64,000 nt of DNA. Source: Adiantum capillus-veneris (taxonomy: Eukaryota > Streptophyta > Polypodiopsida > Polypodiales > Pteridaceae). Shown here piece by piece: positions 32,830 to 42,276 of this stretch. The position numbers and the translations under genes were made by a program. The stretch's first letter is position 1; every line of letters begins with the position of its first letter. The notes under the pieces are model-generated. The model was not told where the DNA came from, searched no databases, and was given only the letters and a program-made list of their open reading frames with translations. The stretch covers positions 1,842,501 through 1,906,500 of the forward strand of contig CM043954.1 in assembly GCA_014529385.2 (NCBI GenBank). The letters are read 5' to 3'.

Positions 32830-32865
<36 letters not shown>

Positions 32866-33110
32866 TGTGTGTGCGATCGAGCATTACGAAGGCACGACGG
32901 TGGCGAAGCGGTTGAGCGCGGCACGACTGCAGCTTCTTCTTCATCGCGGCGAGGAATCCACCACGAAGGCGAGCGTAGAGCAATGAGTGACACACCCTTT
33001 GTTTTCTTGAGCTTGCTAGTTTAGGCTTGTTGTGTGCTTGGAGCCGTTTGTGGCTCGCATACGGTGTATTGGAAAGTCCCTTGCTTCGACAGTGCGGCAA
33101 GGAGCGCACA
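32537..33110 (+). mobile_element. 5' LTR of the young gypsy-type element
   Basis: TGTTAACCCTC ... GGAGCGCACA. A TATA box TATAAAA lies at 32733-32739 followed by a CT/CTTC-rich start region, and a (GT)n(GA)n tract at about 32831-32860. The open frames here are products of the dinucleotide tract. Confidence 0.9.
32733..32739 (+). promoter_or_regulatory. LTR TATA box
   Basis: TATAAAA in CTCCTATAAAAGCC, repeated at 41103-41109 in the 3' LTR. Confidence 0.7.
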
Positions 33111-33114
33111 TTTT

Positions 33115-33132
33115 TGGCGCCGCTGCCGGGGA
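33115..33132 (+). promoter_or_regulatory. tRNA-Asp type primer-binding site
   Basis: TGGCGCCGCTGCCGGGGA, the plant gypsy primer site complementary to the 3' end of tRNA-Asp with one substitution (GCT for GTT), four bases after the LTR. Confidence 0.8.
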
Positions 33133-33214
33133 TATGCCCTACACTAAGCTCGGTTAGCACTTTACGCTTCCTTGTGGTGCAATTTCTATCATAGGAAAGG
33201 CAGGGAAGGAGTGT

Positions 33215-33625
33215 GTGGAGATTTCTGTTTTTTGCGTTTTCTGCAATTGCTGTCAAGTTTCAATTTATGCTATTGTCTGCGTTTTTCAATTTCCGCAATT
33301 TCTGCATTTTCAAGTTCGGCGTTTTCAATTTCTGCAATTTTCTGCATTTCTGCGTTTTTTTAAATTTTTGCATTTTCTGCAATTCCTGCGTTTTTTTTGC
33401 AATTTCTGCAATTTCTGCGTTTTTTCCTGCAATTTCTGCAATTTTTGCATTTTTTGCATACCTGCGTTTTCAATTTCTGTATTTTCTGCACAAAAAAAAA
33501 AAAGTTTTTTATTTTTTCTCCAAAAATAAAAAAAAAGAAAATTTGAAAAAAAAAAGAAAATAAAAATTCGGAAATAAAAAAACGCGAGTGGGCGGCGATA
33601 TTTTTCGAAAATAAAAAACGTGACT
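33215..33625 (+). repeat. T-rich TTTCTGCAA repeats followed by an A-rich block in the leader
   Basis: 33215-33482 consists of many variants of TTTCTGCAATTTCTGCG. 33488-33625 is almost pure A with short interruptions (AAAATAAAAAAAAAGAAAA). The two halves are strand-complementary in composition. Long Phe/Cys frames here are a by-product. This is untranslated leader between primer site and gag. Confidence 0.75.
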
Positions 33626-33673
33626 CTTAAAACGGACGGCACGTTTTGTATAAAAGATAGATCGGGATCGTTT

Positions 33674-33728
33674 TCCCAAGCCCAAGCCTGGGCCCAAGCC
33701 CAAGCCCAAGCCCAAGCCCAGGCGCAGG
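33674..33728 (+). repeat. (CCCAAG)n hexamer array in the leader
   Basis: About nine copies of CCCAAG with a few CCTGGG/CAGGCG variants lie between the A-rich block and gag. Confidence 0.85.
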
Positions 33729-34112
33729 CCTCAGTCCCCAGTCTTATGATATATACTAGACTCACTCTTATATATATACCCTACTCCCTCAAGAGAGAAT
33801 GAGAGCATGTGGGACAAGTCCTCCACTCTCCTCCTTTCTCTTCCCACTTGCACCCTTAGACTTTCTAGTTTGGGCCTAGTTCCCTACTGGAAATTGACAG
33901 TTTTAGGGATTCCGAGGGCATAGAGTGACCAAACGGAGGGCTGTAAAGCACGGCACGACCCTCTGACCGATACGCTCGTTTTGAGCTATCACACGGCCCA
34001 TTCCACGACACGCTCTAAAAAATCTAGCAAAAAAACAAACAAAAAACACGCTAAAAACTAGTCACAAGGCCTCCTAGAGCAGCTTTTTGACACCTTAGGG
34101 TATCAAAAGCAC

Positions 34113-36722
34113 ATGCACTTACGCTCTGGGCGGGTGCTAGAACACGAGCATATTGAGGGTGCCTCTGTTCATACGGACACCCATTACCCATCCACGATAA
34201 GCTCTAGACCCTCAGCGGGGACACAAGGTAGCACCACCCAAGACCCTAAAATAGCCGCTAGTGATTCCTCCTCCGACTCAGAAATCATGGAAGCATACCC
34301 TACCCAAAACACTGAGAGAGAAGGCCATGCACCTCCCGAAGCTCCACAGCCTAGTACTAGTATGTTTAGCCGTTTCATGGAAACATTAGGTAGAGCTACT
34401 CGCTCGGAACCTAATGCAGATGAAGCACGCGAAGGGGGTGGGGAAGTGGAATCTCCTTTCACATCGCACGTGGACCCCACACCCCCAAAGAGTGTCCATG
34501 TGGATATCCTACCAACTTCTTACCAAGAAGGCCCTGTTGAGCTGCCTCCTTCAGAAGTTCCCTTTAGAGTACCGTTGGTGGCAAGTAAAACCACGGGGAG
34601 CAACATTGCTTCTACCTCACAAGAAACCGTTAACACGTCGACTCTAGAAGGATTGTTCATTAATGATCATTGGACATACGACCTCCACACTGAGGTGTTG
34701 ACGGATCTACACTCTGGCCACGCCTACCATGTAGGATGGATAGAGATTGTACAATCCACCTCTAGTGCCACGAGCATCGAAGATCAACAGAAAATGATCT
34801 GTAATGTTATCCATGGCATTATTCAATCAGAAAGGCAAAACCGAGGGGTAAATATACTCTCAACTGGCCCCATGAGATTTCTGGATACGAGCAAGGCTCA
34901 ACAGCCTACTCTATCTCAAATGGAGACTCCTCTAATGAGCCCCATGGACCCATCTTACGTCATTTCACCTGGGGTCTCTATGCAATCTGAGCCTCCGAGC
35001 GAAAACTTTAGCTTCCCTAACTTGGCTCAACCCTCTATTAAGGAAAACCCAGTGCTCACTCCAGGGATAAGCCTGACAGAGAATGTACCGATGACATCTA
35101 CGGTTAGCGCAGTGCCACTACCTAGTGTCGTAGTACCTAATATGGGGCCTCGACCGTATGTGCCTCTAGCCCCTTATGCACACATGGCCCCCACACCTCC
35201 AATAGTACCACTTGCTTATGCTCCTCGAGTGCCGCTCCCTAGCTCTTATCCGAGTGGACCTATGCCCGGTTATGTTCCATATCCTGCATCATCCACACAT
35301 ATGCCAAGACCGGTACCCGTTCCTCTCCCACATATGATTCCAAGAGTACCTCCACTGGCCCTACCTCCTCACATAGGTGACTTGGCAGCGTTTGCTCAAA
35401 CCATAGGTCGATCTATCGCGGAAAATATGCGTCACGCATCTGATAGAGAGCCTAGAAGTAAGGCAGTACAAATTGCCAAACTCACGCAAAAATTCAATGG
35501 GGACGAAGATGCTAGGAAACACATTGAAGTGTTTGAACAAGTATGTGATTCCTTAGGGGAACACAACGAACTACATAAGTGCAATGCCTTAAGCTTGACA
35601 TTAAGTGGGAAGGCTGGAGATTGGTATAGGACCCTAAGGGTGGACGAGAAAACAATCTACCCTACCCTTCGAAGGTTGTTTCTAAAGGAGTACATACGAG
35701 AAGGTGTGCTTTGGGGTGTAGCATCTCAGCTACAGAAGGCCGAACGTAAGGAAGGAGAGTCAGTAAGGGACTTCATTAGTCGTCTAAAGCACTTAAACTC
35801 TCGCTGCCCTGTAAATGAGCGCTTCAACAATAACCAATTGCTTGATCGATTCATTCGAGGGTTGAGGAATGAAGGAATCTATAATGGACTAGTGATTAGA
35901 GGTATCACAACCTGGGAAGATGTCACTGCCAATGCAATCCAATTAGAGGACAACTTGATGATAGCAGGCATGAGGGTGTCTACTGACACGAGATCCACTA
36001 GCTCACAAGCCATTGAGTATGAACCCATGACTGCAAAGCCCATTGCCAATGAGCCAAAGGTATTTGAGACATTCTTGACAGACCTCACCAAGGCAATCCA
36101 AGAGTCTCTTAAGGATAATCGACCCCCTCAAAATAGTCACATGTATCCAAGAAGGGAGCAACAATGGTGTTCCATTTGCTTAGGTCCACATAGCACTAGT
36201 GAGTGCCCTACGTTTAGAGTAAAATTTAATGGAACTTGCAACGCATGTGGTAGGTATGGTCACCAAGCTAAGGATTGTTTAATGATCAAACGTATGATGG
36301 CAAATAGACCACCTGTAGCCTGGACGGATGCGCCTCGAGCTCCTGTATTGATGCCTACTCCACCTGTTGAGCAACTACCGCAACACATGGTCCCTAGATC
36401 TCAAAATGTTGTACAAGCTACACCGTTACCACCTCCTGTGCTAGGACCGCAGCCCCCGCATCCAAGAGTCGCCCCTATGAACCAAGTGGGTTGCGAGCCA
36501 TCAAATGCTTATGCAGATGGCTGTGAGGAGGAAATAGACACTAGTATTGCCTACGGACTTGATACATTGGAAGAGTGTCCTATATACTACATGGAAGATT
36601 GTTGGGGACAAGTCAAGCCGGTTTATCAAGCTGCTGCTCTCGCATCCAGAGGTCAAAATATCAACACCCAGCTAGGAGGCCACCTCTTCAATGCTACGAG
36701 TGTGGTGGACCACATCGAGTAG
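34113..36722 (+). CDS. Gag polyprotein of the young non-autonomous element
   Basis: The start MHLRSGRVLEHE is typical for gypsy Gag; 869 codons are open. A Ser/Thr/Pro-rich N-terminus is followed by a strongly proline-rich stretch (residues about 330-420). The retrotransposon Gag domain follows (about 449-620; KLTQKFNGDEDARKHIEVFE, LSLTLSGKAGDWYRTL, RKEGESVRDFISRLKHL, LLDRFIRGLRNEGIYNG). Then come two zinc knuckles: CSICLGPHSTSEC (CX2CX3HX4C) at about residue 686 and CNACGRYGHQAKDC (CX2CX4HX4C) at about 709. The last 20 or so residues look out of frame: the zinc-knuckle sequence continues one frame back in the next ORF. It forms virus-like particles and packages RNA in relatives. Confidence 0.85.
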   Translation: MHLRSGRVLEHEHIEGASVHTDTHYPSTISSRPSAGTQGSTTQDPKIAASDSSSDSEIMEAYPTQNTEREGHAPPEAPQPSTSMFSRFMETLGRATRSEPNADEAREGGGEVESPFTSHVDPTPPKSVHVDILPTSYQEGPVELPPSEVPFRVPLVASKTTGSNIASTSQETVNTSTLEGLFINDHWTYDLHTEVLTDLHSGHAYHVGWIEIVQSTSSATSIEDQQKMICNVIHGIIQSERQNRGVNILSTGPMRFLDTSKAQQPTLSQMETPLMSPMDPSYVISPGVSMQSEPPSENFSFPNLAQPSIKENPVLTPGISLTENVPMTSTVSAVPLPSVVVPNMGPRPYVPLAPYAHMAPTPPIVPLAYAPRVPLPSSYPSGPMPGYVPYPASSTHMPRPVPVPLPHMIPRVPPLALPPHIGDLAAFAQTIGRSIAENMRHASDREPRSKAVQIAKLTQKFNGDEDARKHIEVFEQVCDSLGEHNELHKCNALSLTLSGKAGDWYRTLRVDEKTIYPTLRRLFLKEYIREGVLWGVASQLQKAERKEGESVRDFISRLKHLNSRCPVNERFNNNQLLDRFIRGLRNEGIYNGLVIRGITTWEDVTANAIQLEDNLMIAGMRVSTDTRSTSSQAIEYEPMTAKPIANEPKVFETFLTDLTKAIQESLKDNRPPQNSHMYPRREQQWCSICLGPHSTSECPTFRVKFNGTCNACGRYGHQAKDCLMIKRMMANRPPVAWTDAPRAPVLMPTPPVEQLPQHMVPRSQNVVQATPLPPPVLGPQPPHPRVAPMNQVGCEPSNAYADGCEEEIDTSIAYGLDTLEECPIYYMEDCWGQVKPVYQAAALASRGQNINTQLGGHLFNATSVVDHIE

Positions 36723-37225
36723 CGGAGTGCCCTATTAGGCTGCAAAAGAATGCTGCACAGATGCAAATGAATCAAGGGAGCACGTCTGCAATGCCAATAC
36801 TCACATGTAATCGTTGTGGCATAGATCACTTGATTGCCCAATGCCCCTATAACCCAAATGCGCCTAAAATCACACCCCTGAATTTGGTCGAAATTGCTAG
36901 TGTGACATCGCCAATACCACCCGTTGCACCCGCTTATGCGATTACACGGTCCATGCTTCAAGGGCCAGGACATATCCTCGAAGAGAGAGATACCGCGTCA
37001 GTTATCCAAGCAAAGAAAAAGAAGACACGAAGGAAGAAGTCGCAGAATACGGAAAATTCAAAGCCAAGTTCCAAAACAAACATAGGAACAGGAGATGACC
37101 CCGTGTATATGAATGACCTCGAGGATGATTCAGATTCAGTCGAGACAATGGAGACTAGAACCAATACCACAAAGGGAAAGACCGACAAGAAAACCGTAAC
37201 ATGGAACCAAATGAAAACCGAATAA
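36575..37225 (+). CDS. Second reading frame: two more zinc knuckles and a basic tail
   Basis: The meaningful part starts near 36680, where the frame overlaps the end of gag. It holds CYECGGPHRVAEC and CNRCGIDHLIAQC (both CX2CX3HX4C), then a linker, then a Lys/Arg-rich and acidic tail (AKKKKTRRKKS, NDLEDDSDSVE). It is one frame back from gag, so it would need a -1 shift or reflects a single-base indel. It has no convincing own start before the knuckles. It is probably a C-terminal extension of Gag. Confidence 0.65.
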   Translation: MSYILHGRLLGTSQAGLSSCCSRIQRSKYQHPARRPPLQCYECGGPHRVAECPIRLQKNAAQMQMNQGSTSAMPILTCNRCGIDHLIAQCPYNPNAPKITPLNLVEIASVTSPIPPVAPAYAITRSMLQGPGHILEERDTASVIQAKKKKTRRKKSQNTENSKPSSKTNIGTGDDPVYMNDLEDDSDSVETMETRTNTTKGKTDKKTVTWNQMKTE

Positions 37226-38481
37226 GAGAAAATCATAAAGAGCCTCTGAAAACACCACAAGTGTTTCCAAATCCAATCCAAGACCCCCAAGATAAACCGC
37301 AGGGGCAAAAAGGGAAGAATCGTAAAAAGAAGATTGGGACGTACCCAAACCCTGTAGACGAGATTAAGCAGGTGAAACATCTAAGAGGTTTAGTGGAGGA
37401 GACTCAAAGGAAACTAGAACCAGAACCCATGCAGGTCAAAATTCATGACACAGTGTTTCCCACGCAAGTTCATCCACCCCACATGAACCATAGACCGTTA
37501 GCCATATCTAGTATCATCCAAGAAGGGAGTGAGGACAGGACATCAGAAAGTGAGCATACACCCTTCTTGTTGGAAAGGATGTTTAACGAAGGAATACCTG
37601 ATCCCATTGAGGAATATGAGATTCCATCCTCACCAGTTCCTAGTCAAGGACCTACACCCTGCAAAATGCCAATGAATGTTGCCAAACTAGTGGACTTCAT
37701 GTCTTCTGAGGTCCGAACCACGATCATAGCAAAGCTGTATGGAGATCCTGAGTTATTCCTTGCACTTCGAGCATTCCTTAACGGAGAGCTACGAACGGGA
37801 TTACCGCAGTTTGCGCAACCAAATAGGCCTGACTCGATTATGATTGATGAGGAAAATCATGTGCAATCACTTGACTTAGATGGACACGAGTCTGTGATCG
37901 AGGTACCCATTAACGAATTAGGGCAGTATTTTGAAGGCGACGAGTCTAATGCGACCCTACCCATCACTACCAAGGGATTAACTATAAAGGGAATTCTTGA
38001 TGGTGGTGCGGGAGTTAGCATCGTTACAAAAGATTGTTGGGAATCCATGGGAAAACCCCGCCTCAGTGTTACTAACATTGTGGTAAAGATGGCAAATGGT
38101 ACCATAGCCAAACCTATGGGGATGCTCCAGGATCTTAAGATCAAAGTTCTAGGACACAAGGTACGACATACGTTCATTGTAATGGATTTCTCTAAACACC
38201 TTATGTCATATGAAATGATTTTAGGACGACCATTCATGAGGGAAGCACAAATGGTTCATGATTGGTCTAAAAATCATGTCTATTTGCAATTCCAAGACTC
38301 TGTCCTTAGAGTGGATTTGGTGACTGGTAAGGTACACCCCTTAGGGAGTAAAACCATTATTGATCATCGCTCTGACACCACAGTTCACTCGGCCCCACTA
38401 CAATATTGTTACACTTGTAAGAAGGATACAGACATTGGCCAAGATTCTCCTTACATGGATGTGTTACCGGGTATGAAGTAA
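37201..38481 (+). CDS. Retropepsin-type aspartic protease ORF
   Basis: An ATG at 37201 overlaps the previous frame by 25 bases, again one frame back. The first 200 or so residues are a Glu/Pro/Lys-rich linker. The protease core has LTIKGILDGGAGVSIVTK at about residue 260 (catalytic Asp in D-G-G rather than D-S/T-G, as in several plant gypsy groups), VKMANGTIAKPMG, and the flap-distal YEMILGRPFM at about 337. It would cleave the Gag polyprotein. Ends TAA at 38479-38481, after which the same frame stays open into the next ORF. Confidence 0.8.
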   Translation: MEPNENRIRENHKEPLKTPQVFPNPIQDPQDKPQGQKGKNRKKKIGTYPNPVDEIKQVKHLRGLVEETQRKLEPEPMQVKIHDTVFPTQVHPPHMNHRPLAISSIIQEGSEDRTSESEHTPFLLERMFNEGIPDPIEEYEIPSSPVPSQGPTPCKMPMNVAKLVDFMSSEVRTTIIAKLYGDPELFLALRAFLNGELRTGLPQFAQPNRPDSIMIDEENHVQSLDLDGHESVIEVPINELGQYFEGDESNATLPITTKGLTIKGILDGGAGVSIVTKDCWESMGKPRLSVTNIVVKMANGTIAKPMGMLQDLKIKVLGHKVRHTFIVMDFSKHLMSYEMILGRPFMREAQMVHDWSKNHVYLQFQDSVLRVDLVTGKVHPLGSKTIIDHRSDTTVHSAPLQYCYTCKKDTDIGQDSPYMDVLPGMK

Positions 38482-39291
38482 TCAGACAATGTGGATTGGA
38501 TCCACCTAGCATCAACCATAGACACTTGGGGAAATAGGGGGACGACCTGGGTAACACCTGAGGGGGATGAAATGCCTATACCCTTAAATATGCTACAAGC
38601 AATGCATATCGCTTCCGACAAGACTCATCCTAATGTAACGAAGAAAACATACAAGTGGGTTCCTAAAGCTTCTTTAGTGACCATAGCTAGTGCTAAAAGA
38701 CAGAAGCCTTGTAAGAAACGTACCACTCGCTCCAAGAAAAGTAAGAAAATGTTGCGATGGATCCCTAAACGACTATTGGAAGCCCAAGGCTACTATCAAG
38801 GAAATGATCAAATCTGGGTGCCAAAACGTAGATTGTGCTCTTACCTATCACCTGACCCAAGTGAGCCCAATCCCGTAGCTCCAAAACGAATCAATGATCG
38901 TGGAAAGAAAAAAATCACAGAATACTACACACCTGCTCCCGAGCTAGTTTGGGTACCAAAGAAAGAACGATTTGTTCCACCTAGCTCAGGAAGAGGGGAG
39001 TCCCATGAAGATTCTAGCTCCTCATGTAATACATCCATAGAGGTAAAAGCTTCTACACAGCCTCCATCTATAGTAGTGGACCTCCATGAAGCTACAAAAG
39101 AATCCACACCTCCGAGTGTTCAAGAATCACCTAATGAACCACTTCAAGTTCGATTCTGGGAGAGTACCTTACCACCGTTGCAACTTGACAAGGCACCTAG
39201 GGTAATAGAAAACTACTGGCAAAAATCCTCACCTATTACCAACTGGAACAATTGGTTTCAAAGGGTGACAAGCTCATTTCAAACGGTATGA
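38482..39291 (+). CDS. Accessory ORF with repeated W-[VI]-P-K motifs, function unknown
   Basis: Same frame as the protease ORF, separated only by the TAA at 38479-38481. The first ATG in frame is near 38569, so it is either a downstream ORF or reached by readthrough. About 266 codons. Four motifs, YKWVPK, RWIPKR, IWVPKR and VWVPKKE, have Trp codons at 38656, 38758, 38815 and 38950. Between the second and third lies LLEAQGYYQGNDQIW. The middle is very basic (KKRTTRSKKSKK), the last third acidic and Ser/Pro-rich. No enzyme motif, membrane segment or zinc finger. It stands where RT would be expected. A decayed relative at 51.1 kb shares the W-P-LL-QG-Y-GN-IW-PK block, which argues for a real protein family. 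Role unknown. Confidence 0.7.
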   Translation, partial: SDNVDWIHLASTIDTWGNRGTTWVTPEGDEMPIPLNMLQAMHIASDKTHPNVTKKTYKWVPKASLVTIASAKRQKPCKKRTTRSKKSKKMLRWIPKRLLEAQGYYQGNDQIWVPKRRLCSYLSPDPSEPNPVAPKRINDRGKKKITEYYTPAPELVWVPKKERFVPPSSGRGESHEDSSSSCNTSIEVKASTQPPSIVVDLHEATKESTPPSVQESPNEPLQVRFWESTLPPLQLDKAPRVIENYWQKSSPITNWNNWFQRVTSSFQTV

Positions 39292-40892
39292 TCTACCCAA
39301 GGAAGGGGGGAGTGTTTGTGGACATCCATCATTCACTTGCTTCCCTCTCAACCTTTTTCCCTGACCTCTATATCTCCAATCTTAGGGAATGTACATATAA
39401 AGCTTTATACTCACAAAAAACAAAAAAATAAAGAGCAAGAGCAATTCGCAAACGAGTATGCACAATAAAAGTCAAAACATTGACTCAGACCTACACATGT
39501 CACATTTGGTACAGTGAAACAGAAACCTATGCCATAAAACACCTTTGATCCTCATCACTTGAGTGATGGAGGGTAGGTAAGATTAGTACGATAGGAGTGT
39601 TTCTGTTTTAGAGTTGAGAGATTAGCAAAGTTCTCTTTTCCCACTAATGTGCCTCCTGGAGGTATTCCTTTTGTTTCCTAGTGTGTACAGGAGCGTGTTG
39701 CTATTGATAGGATTTGGACCTTCATGGAACTTTCAAATCAAGCGCGACCATCAACACAAACAGGTGTTTCTTGTCCATTAGCATTGCCCTTATCTTTTTG
39801 CATCTATGATTGTCTGCTTTGATTGTGATTGGTAGCATAATATTCAGCGCATTGGCTTAGTATCAAACATTTAATTCAATGTAATGTTTTGTCATAATCA
39901 CTTGTTTAGGTGTAAAAATCAAGCAGTCCGACTAAGCTAGTTTGACCAAGCTAGGTATTAGAAATCTTCTCTTAATACCATGGGGAATGCCTTCCTAATA
40001 AGCAATGGTTACTTAGGTTCTTAATCCGATTTAGGCAGCATTGTATGAAATGTACTAGGGCTTTCTAGTGGGCTTAACCCTATTGACCTTTAGCTTAAGT
40101 ATTATAAAGGGAGTTTACTAATGTGATGAGCCTGGGGAGGGTAACAGTGTTATATGACCCCCCAAAGTTACAAAATTTAAATGCTGAAAATGAACAAGCA
40201 AAAATCAAAGTGCCACAATGTAAAATTTTAAGCTGAAAGAGAAATCTCAGCTTGATTTGGTACTTCACTCACATGTATTGCCTATGGTACTAGAGCCCTA
40301 GAGGTTCCCAGTGTGGGCGCTTTTCCTTGAAAAGCAAAAAACCCAAGGCATACAAAATAAGCACACACATCATAATTGAATCAGTGTGAAAAGACCTTGG
40401 GGGGTCAAAGAAAAAGTAATCAGTCAGGCGATGATTTCATGAGAAATTCCTTTTATGGTAGCTTAACTACAAAGTTTTCTAGGTATAGCCTCTAGTCAGC
40501 CCTCGAACATGAATACTTGGCTCTCGCGATTAAACAACTTAATTGACCACAGAAAGTTAAGAAGCTTACCCATGGTATTAATATTCGATCTCTAGTGCTT
40601 TTCGACCGTCAAATTAGCGACCCCAGACTTGTTTAATTTTCTACCTTTACATCTGTTTATGCATTTGATTACATTGCAATTTAATGTTCATTGCTACCAA
40701 ATTGTTTGAAATTCTTTTACCAATCAATTTGTCTACCTAAAACTGCATATGCTTTTTAAGAGAATGCCATTACTGTGCCAATGTTGTTTGATTTTGCAGT
40801 GACTGAAGAAGGCTAAGGACATTCATCTCAAATGCTCTTCCACCTCGACGAACCAGCTTCAACTCAATAGCTTCCGAGGACGGAATCTACAT
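39292..40892 (+). other. 1.6-kb non-coding 3' region of the young element
   Basis: No open frame of note. It begins with a purine tract (39297-39310) resembling the functional polypurine tract, and is otherwise AT-rich. Where RT, RNase H and integrase would be in a gypsy element there is only this sequence. Confidence 0.7.
39297..39310 (+). promoter_or_regulatory. Internal polypurine-tract-like sequence
   Basis: CCAAGGAAGGGGGGAG followed by TG closely resembles the terminal tract CAGGAAGGGGGGCA followed by TG at 40893-40908. Confidence 0.45.
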
Positions 40893-40906
40893 CAGGAAGG
40901 GGGGCA
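40893..40906 (+). promoter_or_regulatory. Polypurine tract of the young element
   Basis: CAGGAAGGGGGGCA lies immediately before the 3' LTR start TGTTAACC. Confidence 0.8.
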
Positions 40907-41480
40907 TGTTAACCCTCACGGCACACGGACACCCATCACCTACGATGGACGCGTATTATGTATTTGGTAGAGTCAGGTACCGGGCTTGTCGGACCAATAG
41001 GGAAAGGTAGAGTGATCGCCGATGAGAGGCGCACTTTAACTTGGACATTCAAGGGATTAGTTGGTTAAGCATGGGCGCCCAAGTGTGAATGGGGTGAGCT
41101 CCTATAAAAGCCAACTAAACCTAATTTTTACTCATTCTCTCATTTGTGCAATTGAAGAGTGCTCTTGCTCCATCTCCATCTTCTTCTTCTTCACCTCCTT
41201 GTGTGTGTGTGTGTGAGAGAGAGAGAGAGGGAGAGTGTGTGTGCGATCGAGCATTACGAAGGCACGACGGCGGCGAAGCGGTTGAGCGCGGCACGACTGC
41301 AGCTTCTTCTTCATCGCGGCGAGGAATCCACCACGAAGGCGAGCGTAGAGCAGTGAGTGACACACCCTTTGTTTTCTTGAGCTTGCTAGTTTAGGCTTGT
41401 TGTGTGCTTGGAGCCGTTTGTGGCTCGCATACGGTGTATTGGCAAGTCCCTTGCTTCGACAGTGCGGCAAGGAGCGCACA
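40907..41480 (+). mobile_element. 3' LTR of the young gypsy-type element
   Basis: 574 bp, same length as the 5' LTR. By eye the differences are CTCTCGG/CTCACGG near the start, the GT/GA tract phase, GGTGGCG/GGCGGCG, GCAATGAG/GCAGTGAG and GGAAAGT/GGCAAGT. It is followed by TGACC, the target duplication. Confidence 0.9.
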
Positions 41481-42172
41481 TGACCCATGGAAAAGATAGA
41501 GAAACTTTTGGCTAAGGTTTAGAAAAGAAAGTGTTTCTAAGAAAGAAATAATATTTCTAGAGAAGCAAAAGAGGTAAGACAAGATTAGAGGTTTCTTTTT
41601 CTTAAAATAGACAAACTTTCTCCTAAAATTAGAGTCTTCTAATTTGCACATTGAGAAACATGCGTAATATATATATATATATATAGATATATAGATATAA
41701 AAGCCGCAAATACGCATTAACTTATCTTCCTGCTGTTTACTATTTTTAGCACTTTCTTCTGCCCTTGAGAGCCTATATAAAGGTGTAAGGTTGTAGACTA
41801 TGATGGATGACAACATGGAGAATCCATGGCAGCTTGAGCGCATGTAGAGAAAAGGGAGAAGATGAGAGAGAGGGAGAGACTATGACACACCAAAGAAATA
41901 GAGAATGCTTAAGGTGAAACTTGCCATGCAAAGTTTACTGATAACTGGAGGTATCTCTGCATGCTACAAGGGAGTGTTCCCATGGGTTTATACTTTGACT
42001 GAACTAGGCTTGGAAACCCAACAAAAGGGCCCTCTTCCCTCAGTCTCAGAAGCGCATAGAAGCTCTCCGAAGAAGAAGCTCCCTTGCCTTGCCACTGGAG
42101 GTATTTTCTCCCTCAACCTCTCTCCATCTCTATCTCCACCTCTATTTATGCTGACGTGCTATCTCGAGGATT

Positions 42173-42276
<104 letters not shown>

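Larger units (their letters stand above)
32537..41480 (+). mobile_element. Young 8.9-kb non-autonomous LTR retrotransposon (gag-protease plus WxPK ORF)
   Basis: Two 574-bp LTRs (32537-33110, 40907-41480) differ at about five positions and one dinucleotide-repeat step. The element is flanked by a perfect 5-bp target duplication TGACC (32532-32536 and 41481-41485). It has a tRNA-Asp type primer site, a polypurine tract, a 1-kb leader, gag, a protease and an accessory frame. No RT, RNase H or integrase motif is present in any frame, and 1.6 kb before the 3' LTR is non-coding. The intact ends and young LTRs show recent movement, so enzymes were presumably supplied in trans by an autonomous gypsy relative. 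It inserted into the 3' LTR of the older gypsy element. Confidence 0.9.

Noticed and set aside
33213-33563. Phe/Cys-rich open frames in the leader of the young element
   Set aside because: They are by-products of the TTTCTGCAA repeats and lie before gag in untranslated leader.
36575-37225. Programmed -1 frameshift sites at the gag/ORF2 and ORF2/protease overlaps
   Set aside because: No canonical slippery heptamer is seen; recoding is kept as an open question only in the findings.
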